A DNA stretch of 64,000 nucleotides. Source: Sulfurimonas marina (GTDB taxonomy: Bacteria; Campylobacterota; Campylobacteria; Campylobacterales; Sulfurimonadaceae). Under the pieces are notes generated by a model, which saw only the letters and a program-made list of their open reading frames with translations, did no database searches and was not told the DNA's origin. Positions 7,888 through 16,951 of this stretch are shown here, in pieces. Position numbers and translations under genes: made by a program. Every line of letters begins with the position of its first letter. Position 1 is the first letter of the stretch. The stretch lies in assembly GCF_014905095.1 (NCBI RefSeq), contig NZ_CP041165.1, positions 930,001 to 994,000 of the forward strand. The letters are read 5' to 3'.

Positions 7888-10800
7888 TTGTCAAAATATC
7901 CTTTTACCCACTTACATTTACATACAGAATATTCACTGCTCGATGGAGCAAATAAGCTTACAAACTTAGTTTCCCGCGTTAAAGAACTCGGTATGACCTC
8001 TGTTGCTATGACCGATCACGGAAATATGTTCGGAGCAATTGATTTTTACAAACAAATGAAAGGTGCGGGGCTAAAACCTATCATCGGAATGGAAGGGTAT
8101 ATCCATAACGGTGAAACAATGGATGATAAATCTACAAAACAAAGATTTCATATCTGTCTTTTTGCAAAAAACAGAAAAGGGTATGAAAATCTTATGTATC
8201 TCTCTTCAAAGGCATTTATTGAAGGATTTTACTACTTTCCTCGTATCAATAAAAAAGAGTTGCGTGAGCACTCTGAAGGGATTATCTGTACAAGTGCATG
8301 TCTACAGGGTGAAGTAAACTGGCATCTGAATTTAAGCGAGAGAAACCTCAAAAATGGTGCAAAAGGGTACGATGAAGCTAAACGTATAGCACTTGAGTAT
8401 AAAGAGATTTTCGGAGATGACTTTTACCTTGAACTTATGCGTCACGGTATTGGAGATCAGCTGGGTATTGATGAGCAGATATTACAAATTGGTCATGAAT
8501 GTGGCATAAAAGTTGTTGCGACAAACGATACACACTACACATACCCTGATGATGCACAGTACCATGAGGCGTTTATGTGTATCGGGATGAATAAACTCTA
8601 TGACGATCCTAACCGTATGCGTCATTCTGTCCATGAGTTTTACATCAAATCACCTGAACAGATGGAAAGACTTTTTGCTGATATTCCTGAAGCTCTGTTA
8701 CATACGCAAGAGATTGTTGACAAATGTGAAGAGTTTGTTCCGATCGTAAAAACACCTACACCGCCGAACTTCAAGTTTACAAAAGAGTATGCAAAAGAGG
8801 AAGGGCTTGATATTGATTTTCAAGATGATCCGCCGTTACCTGAAGATGCTAGTGAAGATGAGAAGAAAAAATGGATGGGTGCTGCAGATAAAAACGATGC
8901 AGAATACTTTGCTTATAAATGTAGAGAGGGGCTTGAATTTAGACTTCAAATTGTACCCGAAGAGCGACATGAAGAGTACAAAGAGCGTCTTGAATATGAG
9001 ATAGATATTATCAACTCTATGAAATTCCCGGGCTATATGATGATCGTTTGGGATTTCGTAAAAGAGGCTAAAAGAATGGGTGTAGCCGTTGGTCCCGGAC
9101 GTGGTTCTGCCGCGGGGTCTTTGGTTGCGTATGCTTTAGAGATTACCGATATCGATCCGATGAAGTACGACTTACTTTTTGAGCGTTTTCTAAACCCTGA
9201 ACGTGTATCGATGCCCGATATCGATATGGACTTTATGCAGGCTCGCCGCGGGGAAGTGATCGATTACGTTACCCGTAAATACGGTCGTGATCAGGTGGCA
9301 CAGATTATTACATTCGGTTCCCTGCTTGCTAAAGGGGTTATTCGTGACGTTGCCCGTGTACTTGATATGCCGCTTTCTCAAGCTGACAAGATGGCAAAAC
9401 TGATCCCTGACGAGCTTGGAATTACACTAAACGGGAAGATGAAAGGTGGAGAGCTTATTGACGGTGCTTTCCAAAAAGAGCCAAAGATCCGTGAACTGGT
9501 TGAAACCGATCCTCAGGCTGCCCGCGTATGGGAGTTTGCTAAAAAACTTGAAGGTCTGAAGCGTAACTCGGGTATGCATGCTGCGGGTGTTGTGATCTCA
9601 AATGAGGAACTTTGGAAGAAGACACCGATTTACAAGCCATCAGGCGAGGATACTTTCGTTACTCAGTACTCTCTAAACTATATGGAAGATGTTGACTTAA
9701 TTAAATTTGACTTCCTTGGATTAAAAACGCTTGATGTAATCGACAATGCGAAAAAACTTGTAAAGCTGCGTTATGATCGTGAAATTGACTGGACACAGAT
9801 CGATGAAAACGATAAAAAGGTGTATGACACTATTCAAACAGGTAACACAGTAGGAATGTTCCAGATAGAGTCTTCGGGGATGCAGGACCTGAATAAACGT
9901 CTGAAACCATCAAACTTTGAGGATTTGATCGCCGTACTTGCACTTTACCGTCCGGGTCCGATGGAATCGGGAATGTTGGATGACTTTATTGAACGTAAAC
10001 ACGGTCGTAAAGGGATTTTCTATCCGTTTGAAGAGGTAAGTTTCGACTTGTTAGCCGATACACTGGGACCGACATACGGGATGATCGTTTACCAGGAACA
10101 GGTTATGCAGATCGTACAGACGATTGGTGGTATGAGTCTTGGTGGTGCGGATATTGTTCGTCGTGCGATGGGTAAGAAAAAAGTTGAGGAGATGGAGAAG
10201 TATAATAAGCTTTTCTCTCAAGGTGCAGCTGATCAAGGGCTTGATTATGACAAAGCAAGTAAACTGTTTGATCTGATCGAAAAGTTCGCGGGATACGGTT
10301 TTAATAAATCTCATTCAGCAGCGTATGCGATGGTAACATTCCAGACTGCATGGCTGAAAACTTACTATCCAAACGAGTTTATGGCGGCACTTTTAACGTC
10401 AGATAAAGACAATACCGAGAAAGTTGTTCGCTATATCGATGAGCTTAAACGTATGGGGATCGAGCTTGGACCTCCTGATATTTGTGATTCACTTTTAGAG
10501 TTCTCTGCAATTACAAAAGATGATCAGGATATCGTTCTTTTTGGACTTGGCGCTATTAAAGGTGTTGGTGGAGCTGCTATTGAGTCGATGCTTAAAGAGC
10601 GTCGTGAAAATGGCGACTATAAATCTATGCAGGACTTTGTTAACAGAATAGACCCTGCAAAAGTAAACAAGCGTGTGATCGAGAGTGCAATCAAAGCAGG
10701 TGCATTCGATAGGTTTGAGTATTCAAGAAAAGCTTTACTTGATCAGATTGAGCTTATTGTAGAGACTGCAAAAAAAGCGAGTGAAGCAAAGAAAAATGCT

Positions 10801-11511
10801 ATGGGAAGCTTGTTTGGAGATGATGCCGAGATCACAACAGTTGAACTGCATCTTAAAAACTCTGAAGAGTATGAACTCAAAGAGATTTTAGAGTTTGAGA
10901 AAAATACGTTAGGTTTTTATGTATCGGGACACCCGATGGATGATTATCGTGAAGAGCTTGATAAACTAAAATATTCACTCTCATCAGAGATAGAGACTAT
11001 TAAAGACGGTTCATTTGCTATTTTTATAGGGAAAGTGGAAGAGATTCAAAAGAAGATCTCTAAAAAAGGGAACCCTTTTGGAATAGTAAACCTAATGGAC
11101 TTCCACGGGAATATCGATATTATGCTTTTTGAAGACAAACTCAAAGAGCTCGAAGAGATGGATCTAGAGGAGCCTGTTGCATTTAAAGTAAAGATCACCC
11201 ATACGGAGATGTTTACAAGAATAGGCGTGACAAAAATTATGTCTTTAAAAGATGCGAAAAAAGAGTGTAAAAAGGTAAAAACTGAGATCCAAGAGACACC
11301 ACTAGAGCCTATAAACCTGGCTGTAAGACTGAGTGAGAAGATGGATGTACTAGAAAACCTATATTCACTCATTCGTCAAAATCCAGGGAACAGGGAACTG
11401 AAAGTGACAATTGTCTCAAAACTCCATAATGTAGTGATAGAGTCTTCGATCAGAGTTGGAACTTCGTTAATTAGTGCGCTTGACGGCAATGAATTTATAG
11501 ATATTTTGTAA
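7888..11511 (+). CDS. dnaE: DNA polymerase III alpha subunit
   Basis: The 1207-residue replicative polymerase begins with the PHP domain motif THLHLHTEYSLLDGANK. It carries the C-family polymerase signatures GPGRGSAAGSLVAY and PDIDMDF (residues 443-449, catalytic aspartates). The finger/HhH region follows (FNKSHSAAYAMVTFQTAWLK), and an OB-fold lies near residue 1050. The start is TTG at 7888 with AAAGG upstream; no ATG nearby would keep the PHP motif. It elongates the chromosome with the beta clamp. It is monocistronic or leads into the aminopeptidase gene 13 bases downstream. Confidence 0.96.
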   Translation: MSKYPFTHLHLHTEYSLLDGANKLTNLVSRVKELGMTSVAMTDHGNMFGAIDFYKQMKGAGLKPIIGMEGYIHNGETMDDKSTKQRFHICLFAKNRKGYENLMYLSSKAFIEGFYYFPRINKKELREHSEGIICTSACLQGEVNWHLNLSERNLKNGAKGYDEAKRIALEYKEIFGDDFYLELMRHGIGDQLGIDEQILQIGHECGIKVVATNDTHYTYPDDAQYHEAFMCIGMNKLYDDPNRMRHSVHEFYIKSPEQMERLFADIPEALLHTQEIVDKCEEFVPIVKTPTPPNFKFTKEYAKEEGLDIDFQDDPPLPEDASEDEKKKWMGAADKNDAEYFAYKCREGLEFRLQIVPEERHEEYKERLEYEIDIINSMKFPGYMMIVWDFVKEAKRMGVAVGPGRGSAAGSLVAYALEITDIDPMKYDLLFERFLNPERVSMPDIDMDFMQARRGEVIDYVTRKYGRDQVAQIITFGSLLAKGVIRDVARVLDMPLSQADKMAKLIPDELGITLNGKMKGGELIDGAFQKEPKIRELVETDPQAARVWEFAKKLEGLKRNSGMHAAGVVISNEELWKKTPIYKPSGEDTFVTQYSLNYMEDVDLIKFDFLGLKTLDVIDNAKKLVKLRYDREIDWTQIDENDKKVYDTIQTGNTVGMFQIESSGMQDLNKRLKPSNFEDLIAVLALYRPGPMESGMLDDFIERKHGRKGIFYPFEEVSFDLLADTLGPTYGMIVYQEQVMQIVQTIGGMSLGGADIVRRAMGKKKVEEMEKYNKLFSQGAADQGLDYDKASKLFDLIEKFAGYGFNKSHSAAYAMVTFQTAWLKTYYPNEFMAALLTSDKDNTEKVVRYIDELKRMGIELGPPDICDSLLEFSAITKDDQDIVLFGLGAIKGVGGAAIESMLKERRENGDYKSMQDFVNRIDPAKVNKRVIESAIKAGAFDRFEYSRKALLDQIELIVETAKKASEAKKNAMGSLFGDDAEITTVELHLKNSEEYELKEILEFEKNTLGFYVSGHPMDDYREELDKLKYSLSSEIETIKDGSFAIFIGKVEEIQKKISKKGNPFGIVNLMDFHGNIDIMLFEDKLKELEEMDLEEPVAFKVKITHTEMFTRIGVTKIMSLKDAKKECKKVKTEIQETPLEPINLAVRLSEKMDVLENLYSLIRQNPGNRELKVTIVSKLHNVVIESSIRVGTSLISALDGNEFIDIL

Positions 11512-11524
11512 AAGGGTAGAGAAG

Positions 11525-12787
11525 ATGACAAAACAAGATTTTAATGAAGGACTTTTAGGGTTTTTAGACGCTTCGCCGACACCGTTTCATGCTACACAAA
11601 ATATGGCGGGAATGTTTTCAAACGCCGGTTTTATAGAACTTAATGAAAAAGAGAAGTGGAACTTAGAAGCAGGAGAAAAATACTTTGTGACAAGAAACGA
11701 TTCTTCGATCATAGCTTTTACATATCCGAAAAACTCAAAAGAGTACTTGATGGTAGGCTCACACACAGACTCGCCAAATCTAAAACTCAAACCAAATCCT
11801 GTTGTAAAAGAGCATGGGATTGTCAAGTTCGCAGTGGAGCCTTATGGAGGATTACTTTTAAACCCTTGGTTTGATCGTAACCTTGGACTTGCAGGTCGTG
11901 TCAACTACAGTGATAGCTCTAAAGCGGTAAAAAGTGCCCTTATTAATATTGATAAATCGATCGCTATGATCCCCTCATTAGCTATTCATCTAGATGATAA
12001 AGCAAATCAGGACAGAACTATTAACAGACAAACTGATATTTCGCCTGTTATTAGTTGCAATGAAGATTTTGATTTTGAGATCTTTATCAAAAATGAACTA
12101 GCTAAAATGGGGATCAAAGATGTTGAAGAGCTTTATGCGCATGAGCTAAGTTTATACGACACGCAAAACGCTTCTTATATCGGAGTAGAAGATGAGTTTA
12201 TAGCAAGTGCAAGGCTTGATAACCTCCTTTCATGTTATGTTGGGATGCTTAGCATTTGCTCTATTCCTAACGATAAACCTATGCTTTTTGTTGCAAACGA
12301 TCATGAAGAGGTTGGAAGTGATTCAACAAGTGGGGCAGGGGGAAGCTTTTTAGAATCGACTCTCAAGAGAATGTTTACTGATTTTGACGACTATGTAGCA
12401 ATGGCAAGAAGCTCTATGATGATTAGTGCCGATAATGCTCATGCTATACATCCGAATTATCCGAGTAAACATGAACCAAACCATGCACCGTATATTAATG
12501 ACGGGATCGTAATTAAAATAAATGCAAACCAGAGATATGCTTCAAACTCTACAACTATCTCTACATTCTTAGCAAATGCAAAACGTCTTGAAGCACAAAC
12601 ACAAACATTTGTTACACGCAGTGACCTTGGATGTGGCTCAACGATAGGACCGATTACCGCTACAAAAATAGGTATAGAGACAATCGATATAGGACTCCCA
12701 ACTTGGGGAATGCACTCTATTCGTGAGATGGCTGGAAGTGATGATGCCTATGAGCTGTATAATATCTTGGTAGGGTTTAATATCTAA
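11525..12787 (+). CDS. M18 family aminopeptidase
   Basis: The 420-residue enzyme is a di-zinc M18 peptidase. Visible metal and active-site motifs are VGSHTDSPNLKLKP, ANDHEEVGSDSTSG, ISADNAHAIHPNYP and the final GMHSIREM. Members remove N-terminal acidic or neutral residues in the cytoplasm. It lies 13 bases after dnaE, and its stop overlaps the start of the kinase gene by one base (TAATG). Confidence 0.92.
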   Translation: MTKQDFNEGLLGFLDASPTPFHATQNMAGMFSNAGFIELNEKEKWNLEAGEKYFVTRNDSSIIAFTYPKNSKEYLMVGSHTDSPNLKLKPNPVVKEHGIVKFAVEPYGGLLLNPWFDRNLGLAGRVNYSDSSKAVKSALINIDKSIAMIPSLAIHLDDKANQDRTINRQTDISPVISCNEDFDFEIFIKNELAKMGIKDVEELYAHELSLYDTQNASYIGVEDEFIASARLDNLLSCYVGMLSICSIPNDKPMLFVANDHEEVGSDSTSGAGGSFLESTLKRMFTDFDDYVAMARSSMMISADNAHAIHPNYPSKHEPNHAPYINDGIVIKINANQRYASNSTTISTFLANAKRLEAQTQTFVTRSDLGCGSTIGPITATKIGIETIDIGLPTWGMHSIREMAGSDDAYELYNILVGFNI

Positions 12788-13776
12788 TGTCTGAGAGTAT
12801 TACGGTAGAAGAACTAAACTTACTGATAGAGCAAACCTATAAGGTTGAAAAAGAGTTTACAGAACTTAAAGAGTCTTATACACACCTGCAAAATACGGTA
12901 GAGAAGGTTGTTGAGTTTCTCCCTAATGCTATCTGGATATTAAATGATGATAATACCGTATTTCTACAAAACTCTAAAGCAAGAGAGCTATGGAGTCTCT
13001 TAAAGCTTATCGAGTATCAAGAGGATGATTACGAGATCCAGTTTGAAAACCGTTCATACATTGTAAAGAGCTCAACTTACAAAGACAAGATGATGCTTAG
13101 TGCTACTGATATTACCGAACAAAAAAGAAAAGAGAATCTTGCAACTATGGGGCAGATGGCTGCACATCTTTCTCACGAGATTAGAAACCCGATCGGTGCG
13201 ATCTCGCTTATGAGTTCAACACTCAAAAAAAGGGTAATCCCGGAAAACATTCCAATAGTGGAAGAGATACAAAAGTCTGTTCATAGAATCGATAGAATCA
13301 TAAAAGCTACTTTGATGTTCTCAAAAGGGGTAGATGCAAAAAAAGAGAGCTTTTATTTTAGTGAGTTAAAAGATGCTATGGATACATCTTTAGAATATTA
13401 TGATCACTCTAAAGAGATCAATTTTATATATCCTCAAAATGACTTTATGATAAATGGGGACAAAGACCTTTTAGAGATGCTTTTTTCAAACTTTATCGTT
13501 AATGCAATCGATGCAATCGAAGAGGATGATAATGATGAGGGTGTCATAGAGATTAAGTATATCGAAGATGAGAATTATCACACATTTCATATCAGTGACA
13601 GTGGTGTAGCTATTAGTGATGAAGAGAACCTTTTTGAAGCTTTTAAAAGCACGAAACTAAAAGGAAACGGATTAGGTTTAGTCCTTTCAAAACAGATTGC
13701 TCAGGCACACGGCGGGGATGTCTCATTTTTAGACGGTGATAATAAAACTTTTGAAATTAAATTGTCAAAATATTAA
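12787..13776 (+). CDS. flgS: sensor histidine kinase, FlgS-like
   Basis: The 329-residue soluble kinase has an N-terminal coiled coil and a PAS-like region (EFLPNAIWILNDDN). A HisKA domain with phospho-His at about 130 (HLSHEIRNPIGAISL) and an HATPase domain follow (NAIDAIEED, GNGLGLVLSKQIAQAHGG). The lack of membrane segments, the length and the NAIWI and HEIRNPIGAISL stretches resemble FlgS of Campylobacter and Helicobacter, which phosphorylates FlgR to turn on sigma-54 flagellar genes. No flgR gene or other flagellar gene is nearby. The kinase call is firm; the FlgS call is from remembered similarity. Confidence 0.75.
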   Translation: MSESITVEELNLLIEQTYKVEKEFTELKESYTHLQNTVEKVVEFLPNAIWILNDDNTVFLQNSKARELWSLLKLIEYQEDDYEIQFENRSYIVKSSTYKDKMMLSATDITEQKRKENLATMGQMAAHLSHEIRNPIGAISLMSSTLKKRVIPENIPIVEEIQKSVHRIDRIIKATLMFSKGVDAKKESFYFSELKDAMDTSLEYYDHSKEINFIYPQNDFMINGDKDLLEMLFSNFIVNAIDAIEEDDNDEGVIEIKYIEDENYHTFHISDSGVAISDEENLFEAFKSTKLKGNGLGLVLSKQIAQAHGGDVSFLDGDNKTFEIKLSKY

Positions 13777-13824
13777 TATGGAATAACATTTGCTAATATC
13801 TCAAAAAACAGATGGAGAATTGTG

Positions 13825-14148
13825 ATGCCGATAATACATGATAAAATCCTTTTGCTTCTCGACTATGTAAAAATTGATAGTGCTTCTATTGTTTGCCATT
13901 TTAAATGCAAAGAGTCAAATAAAGAGGTTATCTCAGAACTTGCATTTGAACCGTATGATGGAAAAATTGAGATCACGTGGAAAGAGATGTTATTGCATCC
14001 AATCGAGTCTTATAACAGATATTACCATACTCCGATAGTGATCTATTCTCACGATACACATGAAACGATTGTACTTAAAGCATTCCAAAAAGTTGCTAAC
14101 CGTTTTAAATGGAATTCTGAAAAAAAACAGTACGTTTGTAACGATTAA
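13825..14148 (+). CDS. conserved-looking small protein of unknown function
   Basis: The 107-residue protein (MPIIHDKILLLLDYVKID...) has no signal peptide or membrane segment. It contains two Cys and several His in the middle (HPIESYNRYYHTP, SHDTHETI) and ends KQYVCND. The ATG at 13825 is preceded by GGAG at 7 bases; a GTG directly before it would add one residue. I do not recognise the family. It follows the FlgS-like kinase by 48 bases. Confidence 0.65.
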   Translation: MPIIHDKILLLLDYVKIDSASIVCHFKCKESNKEVISELAFEPYDGKIEITWKEMLLHPIESYNRYYHTPIVIYSHDTHETIVLKAFQKVANRFKWNSEKKQYVCND

Positions 14149-14285
14149 TATAATAAATACTTCTTACTTTCTTCTCTTTTCTCTATAAAAATATATACTT
14201 TTTTTGTTTGTTTATTTAGTATTTTAAATAGTTGAAATAGCTCTATATTAGAGTACTTTTTCATTGTTTTTATTAGTTTTTTAAA

Positions 14286-14303
14286 TACAAGTTATAACTT
14301 GTA
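14286..14303. promoter_or_regulatory. 18-bp perfect palindrome, candidate operator for the multihaem cytochrome
   Basis: TACAAGTTATAACTTGTA is a perfect dyad centred about 157 bases before the cytochrome start. It is in the 303-base gap after the orphan gene, which otherwise holds only AT-rich sequence and the half-sites described next. The regulator is unknown. Confidence 0.45.
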
Positions 14304-14312
14304 GTTAACTGC

Positions 14313-14364
14313 TTATCACATAAATATCACACAGAAGTTTTTGTGATAAAGAAAAATGTGATAT
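14313..14364. promoter_or_regulatory. four inverted TATCACA/TGTGATA half-sites
   Basis: TTATCACA (14313-14320) and ATATCACA (14324-14331) are followed by TGTGATAA (14342-14349) and TGTGATAT (14357-14364). Each left copy is the reverse complement of one right copy. The half-sites resemble CRP/FNR-family halves but face outward, unlike the classic TGTGA-N6-TCACA arrangement. They lie 88-139 bases before the cytochrome gene and may bind a dimeric regulator or form a hairpin in the transcript. Confidence 0.45.
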
Positions 14365-14451
14365 ATAAGAAAATCTTACTTTTTTAAAGTTCAATTAAAT
14401 AATTAAATGTAATACTTAATGTGAATTTTATTAAAGGGGAGAAAAGAGAGA

Positions 14452-16836
14452 ATGAATAATAAAAAATTATTAGTATCTCTAGCTGCGTCTGTTGCATTTA
14501 TGTCAATGACTGCGACTACTGCTATGGCTTATGACAAGAACCCACCGTTCAAACTCAATAAGCTAAAGAAGTACACAGAAGTTGATGCAAATGGCAAGAA
14601 AACGGTTGGTTATGAACCAAAAAACGACTACAATGTATTCGTTAACTACGAACTTGGTATGCACTGTGTTGGTTTTGCTATGGATTATTGTTGTGTGATT
14701 CCACCATACAACTCAATTCAAGCACAAGCTATTTCATCAGGAAAGGCTGGAAAGTTACCAAAACTTTTAAGTCCGGATGATGATGTTAAATTATATTACT
14801 ACACTAAAGATAACTCTTATAGTGAGGGTAATAAAATGAGATATTGGAACGTGCCAAAAGATGCTGACATGGATGGTCACTTAGATTCTGCCGGCGATAA
14901 CGTTGCAAACTATGTTTGGACACACCTTTTTATCTATAAAGATTTAGAAGGTACTATTCCAGCAGGTGCTACAGATAAAGATCGTTTACGTGTAGGTATG
15001 CAGATCCCTGTAAATATTGATGCCGGTCCTTCAGGTATGCCAATGTCTGGCGGTTACCTAGAGTATGCAGGTAAAGATGGTGGTAATGTTGTTATGACTG
15101 ACACACTTGTTCCACCTGTTAAAAATGTTAAGCTTGTTTTAACTGCTTCACATCTTTGGGATGCATTAGGTCTTCCTTTAACTGCATTTAACGATTCTAC
15201 AAGAAGAGGTACAATCCGTTCTGTAACTGAAAAAGATTTCCAACCGTTCCAATACTCTACTGTAGAGATGCACGATAGAACTGGTAAAGGTATTAAAAAT
15301 ACTGACGGTACAGATGTAACTTACTTCGGTACCAACCCTGTTGATATTCCTAACTGTTACGCTTGTCACTCAAGAAACGGTAAAGCTGCTCAAATGGCAA
15401 GAGATGAAGGTATTACACAATCTGATGCTGAGTATAACTACTGGAAAGGTTATCCTGATGAGAGTGAATATATGGCGAGACTTTCTGAAGCAAGTATCAA
15501 TATCCTTGGACTTCACGATGCTCACCACGGTACTACATTCTTAAGTGATTATAACTCAAAAGCTTCTGGTAACAGACTTGGTAAGACTGGTATGGTAAAC
15601 TGTACAGACTGTCACGGTGATAACGTTTCTGGTAACTTACAAGAGCCTCGTCCAACTGCAACTGGTTATAAAGCTGTTAAAGCTAAGCCACTTTCTGAAG
15701 CTATCCACGGGTTCCACTTAGCTATGGTTCCAATGCCTGATGGTGCTGGTCGTTCACAAGCGTGTCAATCTTGTCACCCTACACACTTCCAAAACCCTAA
15801 TATGAATGATGACTCTAATCCATTTAGAGTAACAGACAGATATGGTGAAGGTCGTTTCTCTAAAGGTGATATTAGAAAATCTGGTGGTGGATGTTATGTA
15901 CGTCGTGACGCTCACTCTAATCCAAATGCTAAACCTCCGTTCTTCTTAAATGACTACGGTAAATGGCAATATAAAAATGTTGCACTTAAAGATGAGCATG
16001 GTAAAGATGCTGGTGAGTTAAGAGGTCTATACTGTACAAACTGTCATACAAAAGTTGCTCAAGGGTTCCAAAACTATGACAATTTAACAAACGACTCTAA
16101 ACAAGAGGGTAAAACTCTAAGAAACAAATCTCTTAAAGAGATGATCGATGCTATCGCTGGCGGTGATGCGAAAAAATTTGCTTCTTATGCTGACCCTAAA
16201 TCAACTGGTGATAATGAAGTATTAAAATACTATACTGAGCATAAATCAGCTACTTTAGTGAAAAATGCTGGTAAAGACGGTAAACTAGATCTTAAACCTT
16301 GGAATCATCCAGAGGGTGGAGATGTTCCTTATATCGCAGCTTCTGGTGGTAATGACTGGTGGTTAGCAGCATCTGAGCCTCACTGTGCGGACTGTCACAT
16401 GGCACCGTTTGTTGAGCAAGATACTGGTGGTAAATACTTCCCAATCGATTTACCGAACAAATACTCTTTATACAGATACTCTAAAGCACACGGAGATATC
16501 GCATGTCAAACTTGTCACGAGTCTACACACGGACTTTACTCTACAAGATACGACGGTAAAGAGCGTTCTGTTGACGTAACTACACACGAACAAGCACTCC
16601 AATACTCACCAGATGGTGAATATGCTGGTCCTGTAACTTGTGCTGCATGTCACACAGTTAATGACAAAGGTGTTCCAATGCAACTTAAAGATACTGAGTA
16701 TGAAAATGATTACTGGGCTTCAGTAACATTAGCACACTTTATGAGAGGTGGAGATCAAAAACTTTCTGTTAAACAGTTAGTAGAGAAATATCCATACGAC
16801 AAATCTGCTAAAGTTGTAAAAGACGGGTGGAAATAA
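14452..16836 (+). CDS. exported multihaem cytochrome c (seven CXXCH, one degenerate site)
   Basis: The 794-residue protein has a signal peptide ending near AMA-YD. Seven CXXCH motifs lie at residues 302, 384, 438, 528, 645, 685 and 730. At 481-485 the sequence CYVRR stands where an eighth site would fit the spacing, with Cys and His both replaced by Arg. The first 290 residues lack haem motifs but contain a conserved-looking GMHCVGF...DYCC stretch (Cys72, Cys80, Cys81) followed by IPPYNSIQAQ. It is probably a periplasmic redox enzyme or electron carrier; the reaction is unknown to me. A CcsBA haem lyase gene lies 870 bases downstream. It has a strong ribosome-binding site (AAAGGGGAG) and a terminator. 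Confidence 0.85.
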   Translation: MNNKKLLVSLAASVAFMSMTATTAMAYDKNPPFKLNKLKKYTEVDANGKKTVGYEPKNDYNVFVNYELGMHCVGFAMDYCCVIPPYNSIQAQAISSGKAGKLPKLLSPDDDVKLYYYTKDNSYSEGNKMRYWNVPKDADMDGHLDSAGDNVANYVWTHLFIYKDLEGTIPAGATDKDRLRVGMQIPVNIDAGPSGMPMSGGYLEYAGKDGGNVVMTDTLVPPVKNVKLVLTASHLWDALGLPLTAFNDSTRRGTIRSVTEKDFQPFQYSTVEMHDRTGKGIKNTDGTDVTYFGTNPVDIPNCYACHSRNGKAAQMARDEGITQSDAEYNYWKGYPDESEYMARLSEASINILGLHDAHHGTTFLSDYNSKASGNRLGKTGMVNCTDCHGDNVSGNLQEPRPTATGYKAVKAKPLSEAIHGFHLAMVPMPDGAGRSQACQSCHPTHFQNPNMNDDSNPFRVTDRYGEGRFSKGDIRKSGGGCYVRRDAHSNPNAKPPFFLNDYGKWQYKNVALKDEHGKDAGELRGLYCTNCHTKVAQGFQNYDNLTNDSKQEGKTLRNKSLKEMIDAIAGGDAKKFASYADPKSTGDNEVLKYYTEHKSATLVKNAGKDGKLDLKPWNHPEGGDVPYIAASGGNDWWLAASEPHCADCHMAPFVEQDTGGKYFPIDLPNKYSLYRYSKAHGDIACQTCHESTHGLYSTRYDGKERSVDVTTHEQALQYSPDGEYAGPVTCAACHTVNDKGVPMQLKDTEYENDYWASVTLAHFMRGGDQKLSVKQLVEKYPYDKSAKVVKDGWK

Positions 16837-16847
16837 TCCACTCTCTT

Positions 16848-16880
16848 AAAACTATCCCTTTCTTGGGGTAGTTTTTATTT
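16848..16880 (+). terminator. rho-independent terminator after the multihaem cytochrome
   Basis: AAAACTATCCC and GGGGTAGTTTTT form an 11-base stem with one G-T pair around a TTTCTT-type loop, followed by a T-rich tail. It lies 12 bases after the stop codon. Confidence 0.8.
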
Positions 16881-16910
16881 TAATAAGAGTATATGTTTAT
16901 ATATTTTTAT

Positions 16911-16916
16911 TAGAAT
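16911..16916 (+). promoter_or_regulatory. -10-like TAGAAT box for the MORN protein
   Basis: TAGAAT sits inside TTATTAGAATAA, 36 bases before the start codon. The same 12-base string occurs before ccsBA, so the two genes may share a promoter type. Confidence 0.4.
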
Positions 16917-16951
16917 AAAATCTCCATTACGAAACAATCAAGGAAAAAATA

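Noticed and set aside
11046-11372. 108-residue minus-strand frame, Ser- and Phe-rich.
   Set aside because: It is antisense to the dnaE C-terminus and explained by its codon pattern.
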